Shown here: one piece after another, positions 25,939 to 37,682 of the stretch
Layout of the letters: the number at the start of each line of letters is the position of its first letter
Numbering within the stretch: the stretch's first letter is position 1
DNA from: Streptomyces bikiniensis
GTDB taxonomy: Bacteria; Actinomycetota; Actinomycetes; Streptomycetales; Streptomycetaceae
NCBI GenBank assembly: GCA_000716465.1
Contig: JNWL01000001.1
Coordinates: forward strand, 310,001 to 374,000
Length of the DNA stretch: 64,000 nt
Direction: 5' to 3'
Position numbers and translations under genes: made by a program
Notes under the pieces: model-generated
The model's database searches: none
Seen by the model: the letters and a program-made list of their open reading frames with translations, nothing else
What the model was told of the DNA's origin: nothing

Positions 25939-26238
25939 CTAGTAGCGGAGGTCCTTCTGCTCGGTGATCAGGCGGCCGGCGATGTGCAGGTTGCCGTCGG
26001 AGTCGAGCACCGCGATGATCTTCTTCGTCGAGCCGTGATGGGTCGTGAAGTAGATCTTGTCCGCCTCCTGGGAGGTGGAGTGGTTCGAGTTCACCGAGAG
26101 CTCGATGCTCACGGGAGAACTGATGAGCACGTCCTTCTTGGGCGAGTTCGGGTAGACCTGGTTCTGCCGCAGCTTCACTCGGCCGTGGGTGTCCCCCTCG
26201 TCCCAGTCCGTCGCCACTCCGAGGTCGATGTCGGGCAT
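25939..26238 (-). CDS. Hypothetical 99-residue protein
   Basis: A small soluble protein from ATG 26238, with GGGGGGA upstream. It is rich in predicted strands and polar residues (DIDLGVATDWDEGDTHGRVKL, VLISSPVSIELSVNSNHS, KKIIAVLDSDGNLHIAGRLI), with no signal peptide and no cysteine. Its composition (Lys, Asn, Ser, Ile) is less GC-driven than its neighbours, which hints at transfer or relaxed constraint. It lies between the broken and intact copies of the hydrolase. I do not recognise the family with confidence. Confidence 0.68.
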   Translation of the reverse strand: MPDIDLGVATDWDEGDTHGRVKLRQNQVYPNSPKKDVLISSPVSIELSVNSNHSTSQEADKIYFTTHHGSTKKIIAVLDSDGNLHIAGRLITEQKDLRY

Positions 26239-26475
26239 GCGAGTCCCCCCAAATGCGGTGAATGGGCCTTTGGCCCGGGCCACGGCTGAATCTAGGCGGA
26301 GCGTGATGGCGAAGTCACTGGGAGTTCCGTGGATGACCGGTTTGTCACCTGAACAGTCCTGAATCGGCGTTCAGGCCATCAATGGGAGAAACGTCCGGAA
26401 TTCATAGAGACAGCCGAGGGCTTTCGGCTTCACCTCGGTGCGGGTGTGCCGTCGGCTGCGCAACGGGCCCCGCGA

Positions 26476-27129
26476 CTACCAGCCTCGCGCGCGCCATTCC
26501 GCCAGGTGGGGGCGCTCCGCACCGAGGGTGGTGTCGTTGCCGTGGCCGGGGTAGACCCAGGTCTCGTCCGGGAGGGCGCCGAACACCTTGGTCTCCAGAT
26601 CGCCCATGAGGGAGCCGAACTCCTCCGGGTTCGTTGTCCGGCCAGGACCCCCGGGGAAGAGGCAGTCGCCGGTGAAGACGTGGGGGTGGCCGTGCGGGTC
26701 GTCGTAGACGAGGGCGATCGAGCCCGGGGTGTGGCCGACGAGCCGGCGGGCGGTCAGCTCGACCCGGCCCACCCGGATCGTGTCGCCGTCCTCGACGGGC
26801 ACGTCGGTCGCGACCGGGATGCCCTCCGCGTCGTACGCGCCCGCGTAGGTGCGCGCGCCGGTCGCGGCGACCACCTCGGCCAGGGCCTGCCAGTGGTCGC
26901 CGTGCCGGTGGGTGGTGACGACGGCGCCGACGCCGTCGTCACCGATCAGCGTGAGCAGTGTCCCGGCGTCGTTCGCCGCGTCGATCAGCAGCTGCTCGCC
27001 GGTGGCCCGGCAGCGCAGCAGGTACGCGTTGTTCTCCATCGGACCGACCGCGACCTTCGAGATCATCAGGTCCGCCAGCTCGTGCACGTCCGCAGGGCCG
27101 CCGACCTTCACCACTCCGCTGTACGTCAT
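26476..27129 (-). CDS. Metallo-beta-lactamase-fold hydrolase (glyoxalase II-like)
   Basis: A 217-residue metallo-hydrolase. The metal-binding motif is THRHGDHW (H-x-H-x-D-H), with further ligands at GHTPGS, the aspartate in FTGDCLFPGG and the histidine in VYPGHG. This set and the length fit the hydroxyacylglutathione-hydrolase-like group. Actinobacteria use mycothiol, so the substrate may be a mycothiol thioester; this is inference. ATG 27129. It ends where the leader of the 99-residue gene begins, and it lies nine bases downstream of the DinB/MDMPI gene on the same strand, so the two are likely one transcript. Confidence 0.92.
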   Translation of the reverse strand: MTYSGVVKVGGPADVHELADLMISKVAVGPMENNAYLLRCRATGEQLLIDAANDAGTLLTLIGDDGVGAVVTTHRHGDHWQALAEVVAATGARTYAGAYDAEGIPVATDVPVEDGDTIRVGRVELTARRLVGHTPGSIALVYDDPHGHPHVFTGDCLFPGGPGRTTNPEEFGSLMGDLETKVFGALPDETWVYPGHGNDTTLGAERPHLAEWRARGW

Positions 27130-27138
27130 GCGCTCAGC

Positions 27139-27840
27139 CTATAGCGGGGGCAGCTCCGGGAGGCCGTCGCCGGAGAGGATGACGAGGCGGGCGCCCTTGT
27201 CGCCGCGGCCGGACAGCCAGCCGAGGAGTTCGGGGCCGGTGCCCGCGAGGACGACGGGAGTCCCCTCGGTGCCGCCGGTCCGCCAGGTGGGGCCGGACCC
27301 GTCCTGTCCGAGGCCGAGCGTCACCGGGGGGACCTCCGGCCGCCCCGACCAGCGGTCGGCCAGGAACTCGGTCTCCCGCAGGACGAACTCCTCCGGCAGG
27401 TCCTCCAGGTCGTAGCCGGCGCCGAGGTCGACGTGGTGCAGCTCCACCTCCACCCAGCGGCGGAAGGGGACCCGGGAGGCGCTGTCGGTGACGCCGTTGC
27501 GCAGCTCGACCGTCCGGCTCCAGTCGGCGGGCTTCTCGCACACCGCCCGCAGCCGCTCCGCGCTCTCGCGCACGTCGGCGAGCTGCACGTCGAGCGGGCG
27601 GTACGCGTCGCGCTCGATGTCGGCCTCGCGGGTCGCGGCGTCCGGGTACATGGGGCGTCCTTCGAGGACGTTCACCAGGGCGTCGGCGTTGCGGGCGAGA
27701 TGGGCGAGGACATGGCCGCGGGTCCAGCCCGGAAGCCGTGACGGCTCGGCCGTCGCGGCGTTGTCCCAGGAGGCGGCGGCGTCCAGGAGCCGATCGGTCG
27801 CCTCCCGTACGGAAACAAGGTCACGCTCGTGGTCGATCAT
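27139..27840 (-). CDS. Maleylpyruvate isomerase-family mycothiol-dependent protein (DinB fold)
   Basis: A 233-residue protein of the MDMPI/DinB superfamily. The N-terminal four-helix bundle has the metal-site histidine in [20 protein letters not shown] and the second pair in [12 protein letters not shown]. The smaller C-terminal domain (residues ~150-233, [19 protein letters not shown]) is the MDMPI_C type. Such proteins use mycothiol as a thiol cofactor. The true substrate is unknown, as the gene lacks a gentisate pathway around it. Its pairing with a metallo-hydrolase suggests a mycothiol-linked detoxification pair (inference). Confidence 0.88.
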   Translation of the reverse strand: MIDHERDLVSVREATDRLLDAAASWDNAATAEPSRLPGWTRGHVLAHLARNADALVNVLEGRPMYPDAATREADIERDAYRPLDVQLADVRESAERLRAVCEKPADWSRTVELRNGVTDSASRVPFRRWVEVELHHVDLGAGYDLEDLPEEFVLRETEFLADRWSGRPEVPPVTLGLGQDGSGPTWRTGGTEGTPVVLAGTGPELLGWLSGRGDKGARLVILSGDGLPELPPL

Positions 27841-27910
27841 GGCGCCGACCTTAGCGCCGACCGGGCCGGACCACTCGTTCGGGTGAAGAGGTCTCCGGAA
27901 GACCGGAAAT

Positions 27911-27929
27911 CGAATGTGCGTGCTATACG
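27911..27929 (+). promoter_or_regulatory. uvrA: Candidate uvrA promoter with a weak SOS-box match
   Basis: CGAAT-GTGC-GTGCT (27911-27924) matches 7 of 10 fixed positions of the actinobacterial LexA box CGAAC-N4-GTTCG and runs into a -10-like TATACG (27924-27929). The -35 region is not clear. LexA control is plausible but not secured. Confidence 0.35.
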
Positions 27930-28005
27930 CTCGATGGAAGCATCCGGCGTCCCCGGTTGTTGGTGTGTAGGCACATCCGCTCTCTCAAGAAAGGTGCGGA
28001 CCGGC

Positions 28006-31038
<3,033 letters not shown>

Positions 31039-31398
31039 CCCGAACCGCCACCCGGGTCACCCGGCAGGGCCCCGCCGGGCCCCCGCCGGACCGGTGCGCC
31101 CCCGCGCACGGACCCCCGCCCCACCCGGCGGGGCTCCGTGCCGGGGGCGTCGTCGTACCCGCGCTCCACGCGTACGGGGCTCCTCCGGTACGGGCGGGCC
31201 GTCGCCGGCCGCTCGCCCGGCACCAGCCGTACCAGGTCGGGCTCCTCCGGTACGGGCGGGCCGCCGCCCCGGAGGCCCCGCTCGTACCCACGGCCCCCGC
31301 GACCCGTGCGCGGGGCCCGCCGGTATCGTCGGTTCGGTCACCGCTGGGGTGTCTTGTCCCCGATCCGTCGTCCTCGCCGATCTCACCGTGGAGCGCTC
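31039..31398. other. Non-coding stretch between uvrA and the Rieske gene, with a direct repeat
   Basis: About 360 bp with no convincing gene. It contains a perfect 25-bp direct repeat at 31177-31201 and 31239-31263 (core CTCCTCCGGTACGGGC), 62 bp apart, and other GTACGGG/CCGTACC half-sites. The Rieske promoter must lie near its right end. No tRNA or other known RNA fold is seen. Confidence 0.6.
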
Positions 31399-31842
31399 AT
31401 GTCCGGCCAGTCCAGCCGTCGCACCGTACTGAAAGGCGCCGCCCTCGCCGGTGCCGCCGGGCTGGGGGTCGCCGCCTGCTCCACCGAGTCCAAGCTCGGC
31501 CACGCCGAGGTCCCGACCCCGACCGCCCCGGTCCCCCTCGGCGCCCCGGACGAGGTCCCGGTCGGCGGCTCCAAGCTCTACCGCGAGCAGCGCCTCGTGG
31601 TGAGCTGTCCCGCCGAAGGCCAGTACAAGGCCTTCAGCGCCCAGTGCACCCACGCGGGCTGCGTCCTCGACAAGGTCGAGGCGAACGAGGGCAACTGCCC
31701 CTGCCACGGCAGCCGCTTCGACACCACGACCGGCAAGGCGCTCCGGGGCCCGGCCACCGTCCCGCTCCCCGAGGTCCCGATCCGCGTCGAGGGCGGCAGG
31801 CTCGTCGCCGGCCCCGAGGCCGCCGAGACCCCCAAGGCCTGA
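31399..31842 (+). CDS. Tat-exported Rieske [2Fe-2S] lipoprotein
   Basis: A 147-residue extracytoplasmic electron-transfer protein. The N-terminus has a twin-arginine signal (SSRRTVLKGAAL) ending in a lipobox VAAC, with Cys27 as lipid site. The Rieske domain has box I CTHAGC (Cys83 and His85 as ligands, Cys88) and box II CPCHG (Cys100 and His103 as ligands, Cys102). Cys88-Cys102 should be the structural disulphide. No oxygenase or bc1 partner is nearby, so its redox partner is unknown. It is a single gene facing the XRE regulator gene. Confidence 0.94.
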   Translation: MSGQSSRRTVLKGAALAGAAGLGVAACSTESKLGHAEVPTPTAPVPLGAPDEVPVGGSKLYREQRLVVSCPAEGQYKAFSAQCTHAGCVLDKVEANEGNCPCHGSRFDTTTGKALRGPATVPLPEVPIRVEGGRLVAGPEAAETPKA

Positions 31843-31859
31843 CCGACGGGACGGACGGT

Positions 31860-32789
31860 TCAGGACCAGTCCCAGTCGATCCCCAGGATCCCCGGACGCA
31901 CCCCCTGCTCCACCACGTGCACCGTGCGGTGCCGGCCGCTCAGGGTCAGCTCCGCACGGCCGCCGCGCGGCGCCCCCGCCGAGGCCTGCGCGAACCTCCG
32001 GCACCGCACCGGAAGCGCCGCCTCGTCGAAGCGCACCTGGAGCACGTACTGCCCGCCCGCGAAGCTGAACCCGCGCACGTACTCGCCGCTCGCCCCCGCG
32101 GTACCGTCCTCGAAGCCGTACGAGAAGAGGTACGTGTCCCCGGCCCGCAGCCGCGCGTCGAAGAGCAGCTCCGCGACCAGCACCCCCGTCCCGGCGTGCC
32201 ACCGCACCCGCCCGGTCCGGCAGTTCTCCACCGCCCGCACCACCACCCGCGACGGGTCGCAGCCCGGGTCCCCGTGGTGGATGGCCAGATAGCGGTCCAC
32301 CCCGTCCCGGTGCGCCCGCACCACGTGCTGGGACTCGCGCCCCACCAGCTCCCGCCCCGCCCCGATCCGCACCCGCTCGTGGTGCCCCACCGTGTGCAGC
32401 CCCCCGTCCGTCGGGCACTCCAGCTCCGCGAGCAGCTCCTCGACCGAGCCGGACGCCTCCACCAGCGAGCGGTACGAGCGGCCCGCCGGGCGCTCCGCCT
32501 CGGACCGGGCGGCCGTGTCCTCCGACAGCAGCCGCAGCAGCGAGTTCCCGGGGAGCTGGAGCACTTCCTCCAGGGCCCGGACGGCCTTCAGGGACTCCGG
32601 ACGCTGCGGGCGGCGGGCGCCCTGCTGCCAGTAGCTCAGGCTCGTCACCCCGACCCGGACGCCCCGGTGCGCCAGATGGTGCTGGACCCGCTGGAGCGGC
32701 AGCCCGCGCACGGCGAGCGCGGTGCGCAGCGCCAGATGGAAGGGACCGGTGTGCAGGAGCTGCGCAAGATCGGCCTCGGTGTGGCTCAC
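31860..32789 (-). CDS. XRE-type helix-turn-helix regulator with a beta-rich C-terminal domain
   Basis: A 309-residue protein. The N-terminal ~85 residues hold an XRE-like helix-turn-helix (VGVTSLSYWQQGARRPQRPESLKAVRALEE). The large C-terminal part (about 110-309) is predicted mainly strand (GRVRWHAGTGVLVAELLFD, DTYLFSYGFEDG, GQYVLQVRF) and may bind a ligand. GTG 32789 is chosen because GAGGAG precedes it by seven bases. This domain pairing is common in Streptomyces but I know no defined function. Convergent with the Rieske gene and divergent from the protease gene at 33015, so it may regulate that. Confidence 0.8.
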   Translation of the reverse strand: MSHTEADLAQLLHTGPFHLALRTALAVRGLPLQRVQHHLAHRGVRVGVTSLSYWQQGARRPQRPESLKAVRALEEVLQLPGNSLLRLLSEDTAARSEAERPAGRSYRSLVEASGSVEELLAELECPTDGGLHTVGHHERVRIGAGRELVGRESQHVVRAHRDGVDRYLAIHHGDPGCDPSRVVVRAVENCRTGRVRWHAGTGVLVAELLFDARLRAGDTYLFSYGFEDGTAGASGEYVRGFSFAGGQYVLQVRFDEAALPVRCRRFAQASAGAPRGGRAELTLSGRHRTVHVVEQGVRPGILGIDWDWS

Positions 32790-33014
32790 GAGGACTCCTC
32801 GGTGAACGTTCACGGTGGGGGAGCGGACCGTCGTACCGCCGGGGACGGGCGGGCAGGTGGGGCGAGGGCGTCCGTTCACACCCGGGTCACACCGTTCACA
32901 GTCCGATGTCACCCCGCATTGAAGCGTGTTGACCCCGACCGGACAACGGCAGATGCTCCTGACCAGCGTCCGGACGCGCTCCTCCACACCCCCACCCCAC
33001 CCGGGAGGAACGCG

Positions 33015-33617
33015 ATGCGCAGAAGAAAGCTGAACCTCGCGGCGCTCGCCGCGGCCGCCCTCTTCCTCGTCCCCACCACCTCGGCGTCCGCCGCGCCGGC
33101 CGGTGAGGGCGCCTCGGCCCTCGCCCAGGCGGCCCTCGCCTCCAAGCGCCTGAACATCACCATGCAGGCCCAGCAGAAGAGCAACTGGTGCTGGGCGGCG
33201 GCCGGCAACACCATCGCCACCTGGTTCGGCCGCGGCTACAGCCAGAACCAGTTCTGCAACGCCGCCTTCAACCGGCAGCAGGGCTACGACTGCCCCAACA
33301 ACCAGGCCACCCTCGGCAACGTCCAGACCGGACTGAGCTGGGCCGGCGTCCGCCCCGGCTCGTACGTCACCGGCTGGCTGCGCTACCCCACCGTGCAGAC
33401 CGAGATCAACGCCGACCGGCCGATCGAGACCCGCATCCAGTGGTCCAGCGGCGGCGGGCACATGCACGTGATCTACGGCTACGACGACGCGAGCAGCTGG
33501 GTCTACTGGGGCGACCCCTGGCCCTCCAGCGACCGCTACAACTGGGCCTCGCACGCCTGGTACGTCGACAACAACTCCTTCTCCTGGACCCACTCGCTCT
33601 ACCGGATCGGGGCGTGA
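33015..33617 (+). CDS. Secreted papain-like (C39-type) cysteine protease
   Basis: A 200-residue exported protein. The signal peptide runs MRRRKLNLAALAAAALFLVP to about SASA. The catalytic region has QQKSNWCWAAAGNT (Gln oxyanion and nucleophilic Cys), the catalytic His in SGGGHMHVIYGYDD and the Asp in VYWGDPWPS, the order of the peptidase C39-like/papain fold. Extra cysteines in FCNAAF and YDCPNN could form a disulphide. ATG 33015 follows GGGAGGAA. The stop overlaps the next gene's GTG, so the protease and its membrane-anchored partner are made together. The role of such proteases in streptomycetes is not settled. Confidence 0.87.
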   Translation: MRRRKLNLAALAAAALFLVPTTSASAAPAGEGASALAQAALASKRLNITMQAQQKSNWCWAAAGNTIATWFGRGYSQNQFCNAAFNRQQGYDCPNNQATLGNVQTGLSWAGVRPGSYVTGWLRYPTVQTEINADRPIETRIQWSSGGGHMHVIYGYDDASSWVYWGDPWPSSDRYNWASHAWYVDNNSFSWTHSLYRIGA

Positions 33618-34531
33618 CGACCGTGACCACCGTGATCGCCGCGACCACGCACGCGCGTGCCGCCGCCGCCGGGCTCCTGACGGCCGCCGCCCTCGTCGCC
33701 CTCGGGACCGTCCCGGCCACCGCGGCCGAGAGCCTGCCGTCCGCCCCCACCCCCGAGCGGGCCGCCTCCGCGCCGGGGACCCTGGACACGCTGTCCCGGT
33801 TCTTCGCCAGTGACGGCGCCGGGGCAGGGGCCGCACGTACGGCAGGCGTCCCGGACGCCGGGGGCGCCCCGCGCGTCGAGGGCTCCTCCGTCCCCGTCCG
33901 GATCCTCTCCCCGGACTTCGTCGCCGGGAAGGCCGGGGCCCCGATCGCCCGCGTCGAGTTCCGCGCCAGCCGGGCCGTCGCCCCGGACGGGCGGAAGGCC
34001 TCCCTGTGGACGGTCGAGGGGGCGGACGGCTGGCAGGTGGTGAACATCGCCACCGGCGACGACGAGATCCGGTACGCGGAGCGGGGCGGGCGCCTGCTGC
34101 CCGGCGGCCTCGTCTTCCGCGAGCCCCAGATCGACGCCTGGTACGTCCAGAAGGGCGCGAAGGTGCTCCCGCTGGACGAGGACGCGGTGCGGGCCGTGGG
34201 GAAGAACGGGACGAGCCTCGCCGCGTACCGGGAGCGGGTCGCCCGGGCGTACGGCGACAAGCTCCCCGGCTCCGCCTATGCGAGGAAGGGCGCGGCGGGC
34301 GGGTACGGGCCGCAGGGGGCCCCGGTGCAGGCGGCTCCCGCGCCCCTGGCCGCTCCCGGATCCCGTACGGACGCCTCCGGATCCCGTACGGACGCCTCCG
34401 GGCCCCGTACGGACGCCTCCGGGGCGTCCGCCGCCACCGTGGCCGGCGTCGGCGCCGCCCTGGTCCTCGCCCTGACGGCCGGGACCGCGATACGCCGCCG
34501 CCGGGCGGCCGGGAGCGGCCCGGCGGCCTGA
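33614..34531 (+). CDS. Secreted, membrane-anchored partner of the C39-like protease
   Basis: A 305-residue protein sharing GTGA with the protease stop. It has an N-terminal signal peptide ([21 protein letters not shown]), a globular middle (about 60-215; [43 protein letters not shown]), a low-complexity Pro/Ala spacer with three seven-residue repeats (GSRTDAS), and a C-terminal helix ([16 protein letters not shown]) followed by an RRRR stop-transfer. It should stand outside the cell attached to the membrane. Strict coupling suggests a substrate, inhibitor or activator of the protease. No family is recognised. Confidence 0.8.
   Translation: MTTVTTVIAATTHARAAAAGLLTAAALVALGTVPATAAESLPSAPTPERAASAPGTLDTLSRFFASDGAGAGAARTAGVPDAGGAPRVEGSSVPVRILSPDFVAGKAGAPIARVEFRASRAVAPDGRKASLWTVEGADGWQVVNIATGDDEIRYAERGGRLLPGGLVFREPQIDAWYVQKGAKVLPLDEDAVRAVGKNGTSLAAYRERVARAYGDKLPGSAYARKGAAGGYGPQGAPVQAAPAPLAAPGSRTDASGSRTDASGPRTDASGASAATVAGVGAALVLALTAGTAIRRRRAAGSGPAA
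34358..34420 (+). repeat. Three 21-bp tandem repeats inside the protease partner gene
   Basis: Units at 34358, 34379 and 34400, each encoding G-(S/P)-R-T-D-A-S; the first two are identical and the third differs by two bases. They lengthen the extracellular stalk before the membrane helix. Confidence 0.9.
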
Positions 34532-34674
34532 CCCGGGGCGCGGGTCCGGTCCCCCGGGCCCGCGCCCCGGCCCTGACGCCCCCGTGCGGGCGGGTCTCCG
34601 CCCCGCCCGCACGGGGCCCGGGCGCGGTCGCGCGCCCGGTCGGAGTGTCGGTCCCCGCCAGTAGGGTGGGGAGC

Positions 34675-36777
34675 ATGGCAGACCCCTCCAGCTACCGCCC
34701 CAAGCCGGGTCAGATCCCCGACTCCCCGGGGGTCTACAAGTTCCGCGACGAGCACCGCCGGGTGATCTACGTCGGCAAGGCGAAGTCCCTGCGCCAGCGC
34801 CTGGCCAACTACTTCCAGCCGCTCACGAGCCTGCACCCGCGCACGGCCACCATGGTGACCACGGCCGCCTCCGTGGAGTGGACCGTCGTGTCCACCGAGG
34901 TCGAGGCGCTCCAGCTGGAGTACTCCTGGATCAAGGAGTTCGACCCCCGGTTCAACGTCAAGTACCGGGACGACAAGAGCTACCCGTACCTCGCGGTGAC
35001 CATGAACGAGGAGTTCCCCCGCGTCCAGGTCATGCGCGGCCACAAGAAGAAGGGCGTGCGCTACTTCGGGCCGTACGCGCACGCGTGGGCGATCCGCGAG
35101 ACCGTCGACCTCATGCTGCGGGTCTTCCCCGTCCGCACCTGCTCGGCCGGTGTCTTCCGGAACGCCTCCTCGGCCGGCCGCCCCTGCCTCCTCGGCTACA
35201 TCGGCAAGTGCTCGGCGCCCTGCGTCGGCCGGGTCACCCCCGAGGAGCACCGGGAACTCGCCGAGGAGTTCAGCGACTTCATGGCCGGCCGCACCGGCAC
35301 GTACATCCGTCGTCTGGAGAAGCAGATGACGATCGCGGCCGAGGACATGGAGTACGAGAGGGCCGCCCGGCTCCGCGACGACATCGCCGCCCTGCGCCGG
35401 GCCATGGAGAAGAGCGCGGTCGTCCTCGCCGACGCCACCGACGCCGACCTGATCGCCCTCGCCGAGGACGAGCTGGAGGCCGCCGTCCAGATCTTCCACG
35501 TGCGCGGCGGACGCGTCCGCGGCCAGCGCGGCTGGGTCACCGACAAGGTCGAGGCCGTCGACACCGCCGGGCTCGTCGAGCACGCCCTCCAGCAGCTGTA
35601 CGGCGAGGAGAGCGGCGAGGCGGTCCCCAAGGAGGTCCTGGTCCCGGCGCTCCCCGAGGACGCCGACGCCGTCTCCTCCTGGCTCTCCGGCCGCCGCGGC
35701 TCCCTCGTCTCGCTGCGCGTGCCCCAGCGCGGCGACAAGAAGGCCCTGATGGAGACCGTCGCGCGCAACGCCCAGCAGGGCCTCGTGCTCCACAAGACCA
35801 AGCGGGCCAGCGACCTCACCACCCGCTCCCGGGCCCTGGAGGAGATCGCCGAGGCCCTGGACCTGGACTCGGCGCCGCTGCGGATCGAGTGCTTCGACAT
35901 CTCGCACCTCCAGGGCGAGGACGTCGTCGCCTCCATGGTCGTCTTCGAGGACGGACTGCCCCGCAAGAGCGAGTACCGCCGCTTCCAGATCAAGGGCTTC
36001 GAAGGTCAGGACGACGTCCGCTCCATGCACGAGGTGATCGGCCGCCGCTTCAAGCGCTACCTCGCCGAGAAGGAGCGGACGGGGGAGTGGGGGGACGGCG
36101 AGGTCCCGGCCGAGGACCCCGAGGACGACGGGCGGCCCAAGCGGTTCGCGTACCCGCCGCAGCTCGTCGTGGTCGACGGCGGACAGCCCCAGGTCGCCGC
36201 AGCGCAGCGCGCCCTGGACGAGCTGGGCATCGACGACGTCGCGGTCTGCGGCCTCGCCAAGCGCCTGGAGGAGGTCTGGCTGCCCGGCGACGACGACCCG
36301 GTGGTGCTGCCCCGCTCCAGCGAGGGCCTGTACCTTCTCCAGCGGGTGCGTGACACGGCTCACGACTTCGCCATCCGCTACCAGCGGTCCAAGCGGACGA
36401 AACGCCTCAGGACCGGGCCCCTCGACGCCGTCCCCGGCCTCGGGGAGACCCGGAAACAGGCCCTGATCAAGCACTTCGGCTCGGTGAAGCGGCTCCGGCA
36501 GGCGACAATCGAGCAGATCTGCGAGGTCCCCGGCATGGGCCGGAAGACCGCGGAGGCGGTCGTCGTGGCCCTGGCCCGGGCGACCCCCGCCGCCCCCGCC
36601 GTGAACACGGCGACGGGGGAGATCATGGAGGACGACGCGGCTCCCGCCCCGCCGGCCCCCGCCCCCGCCGTCGACACGGCGACGGGGGAGATCATGGAGG
36701 ACGACGCGGACGTCACGGCACGGCCGCGCGCGCACGGCACGACGAGCACCACCGAGAAGACGGAGCAGGACACGTGA
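34675..36777 (+). CDS. uvrC: Excinuclease ABC subunit C
   Basis: A 700-residue double nuclease that cuts on both sides of the lesion. It has an N-terminal GIY-YIG domain ([25 protein letters not shown]), a Cys cluster ([19 protein letters not shown]), a UVR motif (~205-240, [17 protein letters not shown]), an RNase H-like 5' nuclease ([26 protein letters not shown]) and C-terminal helix-hairpin-helix pairs ([22 protein letters not shown]). The tail repeats [11 protein letters not shown] twice because of an exact 36-bp duplication (36605-36640 and 36674-36709). ATG 34675 follows TAGGGT by seven bases, so it may be leaderless. It heads the uvrC-rapZ-yvcK-whiA unit. Confidence 0.98.
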   Translation: MADPSSYRPKPGQIPDSPGVYKFRDEHRRVIYVGKAKSLRQRLANYFQPLTSLHPRTATMVTTAASVEWTVVSTEVEALQLEYSWIKEFDPRFNVKYRDDKSYPYLAVTMNEEFPRVQVMRGHKKKGVRYFGPYAHAWAIRETVDLMLRVFPVRTCSAGVFRNASSAGRPCLLGYIGKCSAPCVGRVTPEEHRELAEEFSDFMAGRTGTYIRRLEKQMTIAAEDMEYERAARLRDDIAALRRAMEKSAVVLADATDADLIALAEDELEAAVQIFHVRGGRVRGQRGWVTDKVEAVDTAGLVEHALQQLYGEESGEAVPKEVLVPALPEDADAVSSWLSGRRGSLVSLRVPQRGDKKALMETVARNAQQGLVLHKTKRASDLTTRSRALEEIAEALDLDSAPLRIECFDISHLQGEDVVASMVVFEDGLPRKSEYRRFQIKGFEGQDDVRSMHEVIGRRFKRYLAEKERTGEWGDGEVPAEDPEDDGRPKRFAYPPQLVVVDGGQPQVAAAQRALDELGIDDVAVCGLAKRLEEVWLPGDDDPVVLPRSSEGLYLLQRVRDTAHDFAIRYQRSKRTKRLRTGPLDAVPGLGETRKQALIKHFGSVKRLRQATIEQICEVPGMGRKTAEAVVVALARATPAAPAVNTATGEIMEDDAAPAPPAPAPAVDTATGEIMEDDADVTARPRAHGTTSTTEKTEQDT

Positions 36778-37682
36778 GTACGGGCACCAAGGAGACCCCC
36801 GGCGACAACGGCGCCGAGGCGGCCATCCCCGAGCTGGTGATCATCTCCGGCATGTCGGGGGCCGGCCGGTCCACCGCGGCGAAGTGTCTGGAGGACCTCG
36901 GCTGGTTCGTCGTGGACAACCTGCCGCCCGCGCTGATCCCCACCATGGTGGAGCTCGGCGCCCGCTCCCAGGGCAACGTCGCCCGGATCGCCGTCGTCGT
37001 GGACGTCCGCGGCCGGCAGTTCTTCGACAACCTGCGGGAGTCCCTCGCCGACCTCGACGCCAAGCAGGTCACCCGCCGGATCGTCTTCCTGGAGTCCTCC
37101 GACGAGGCCCTGGTCCGGCGCTTCGAGTCGGTCCGCAGGCCCCACCCGCTCCAGGGCGACGGCCGCATCACCGACGGCATCGCCGCCGAGCGCGACCTGC
37201 TGCGCGAGCTGCGCGGCGACGCCGACCTGGTGATCGACACCTCCAGCCTCAACGTCCACGAGCTGCGCGCCAAGATGGACGCCCAGTTCGCCGGCGACGA
37301 GGAGCCCGAGCTGCGGGCCACCGTGATGTCCTTCGGCTTCAAGTACGGCCTCCCCGTCGACGCCGACCTCGTCGTGGACATGCGCTTCCTGCCGAACCCG
37401 CACTGGGTCCCCGAGCTGCGCCCCTTCACCGGCCTCAACGAGGAGGTGTCGAACTACGTCTACAACCAGCCCGGCGCCAAGGAGTTCCTGGACCGCTACA
37501 CCGAGCTGCTCCAGCTGATCGCCGCGGGCTACCGCCGCGAGGGCAAGCGGTACGTGACGATCGCCGTCGGCTGCACGGGCGGCAAGCACCGCTCGGTGGC
37601 CACCGCCGAGCGCCTCGCCGCCCGCCTCGCCGCCGAAGGGGTCGAGACCGTCGTCGTGCACCGGGACATGGGGCGCGAGTGA
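36774..37682 (+). CDS. rapZ: RapZ-family nucleotide-binding adaptor
   Basis: A 302-residue P-loop protein. Walker A is [12 protein letters not shown], with the family's GRS in place of GKS. A Walker-B-like VDNLPP follows. The C-terminal domain has the conserved [22 protein letters not shown] and the [17 protein letters not shown] loop that forms the ligand site. In E. coli RapZ guides RNase E to a small RNA that controls glucosamine-6-phosphate synthesis. Actinobacterial homologues bind nucleotides and UDP-sugar-type ligands, with a role still unsettled. GTG 36774 overlaps the uvrC stop by GTGA. Confidence 0.95.
   Translation: MSTGTKETPGDNGAEAAIPELVIISGMSGAGRSTAAKCLEDLGWFVVDNLPPALIPTMVELGARSQGNVARIAVVVDVRGRQFFDNLRESLADLDAKQVTRRIVFLESSDEALVRRFESVRRPHPLQGDGRITDGIAAERDLLRELRGDADLVIDTSSLNVHELRAKMDAQFAGDEEPELRATVMSFGFKYGLPVDADLVVDMRFLPNPHWVPELRPFTGLNEEVSNYVYNQPGAKEFLDRYTELLQLIAAGYRREGKRYVTIAVGCTGGKHRSVATAERLAARLAAEGVETVVVHRDMGRE

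Noticed and set aside
25633-25967. Coding frames over the heptanucleotide repeat (Ser-Arg-Gln-Pro repeats)
   Set aside because: A 7-bp repeat is read in all frames in turn, and no start site, domain or flanking conservation supports a protein.
36774-36830. A separate start for rapZ further inside its coding region
   Set aside because: The GTGA overlap with uvrC is the usual arrangement and the first conserved residues ([12 protein letters not shown]) allow a short unconserved head.
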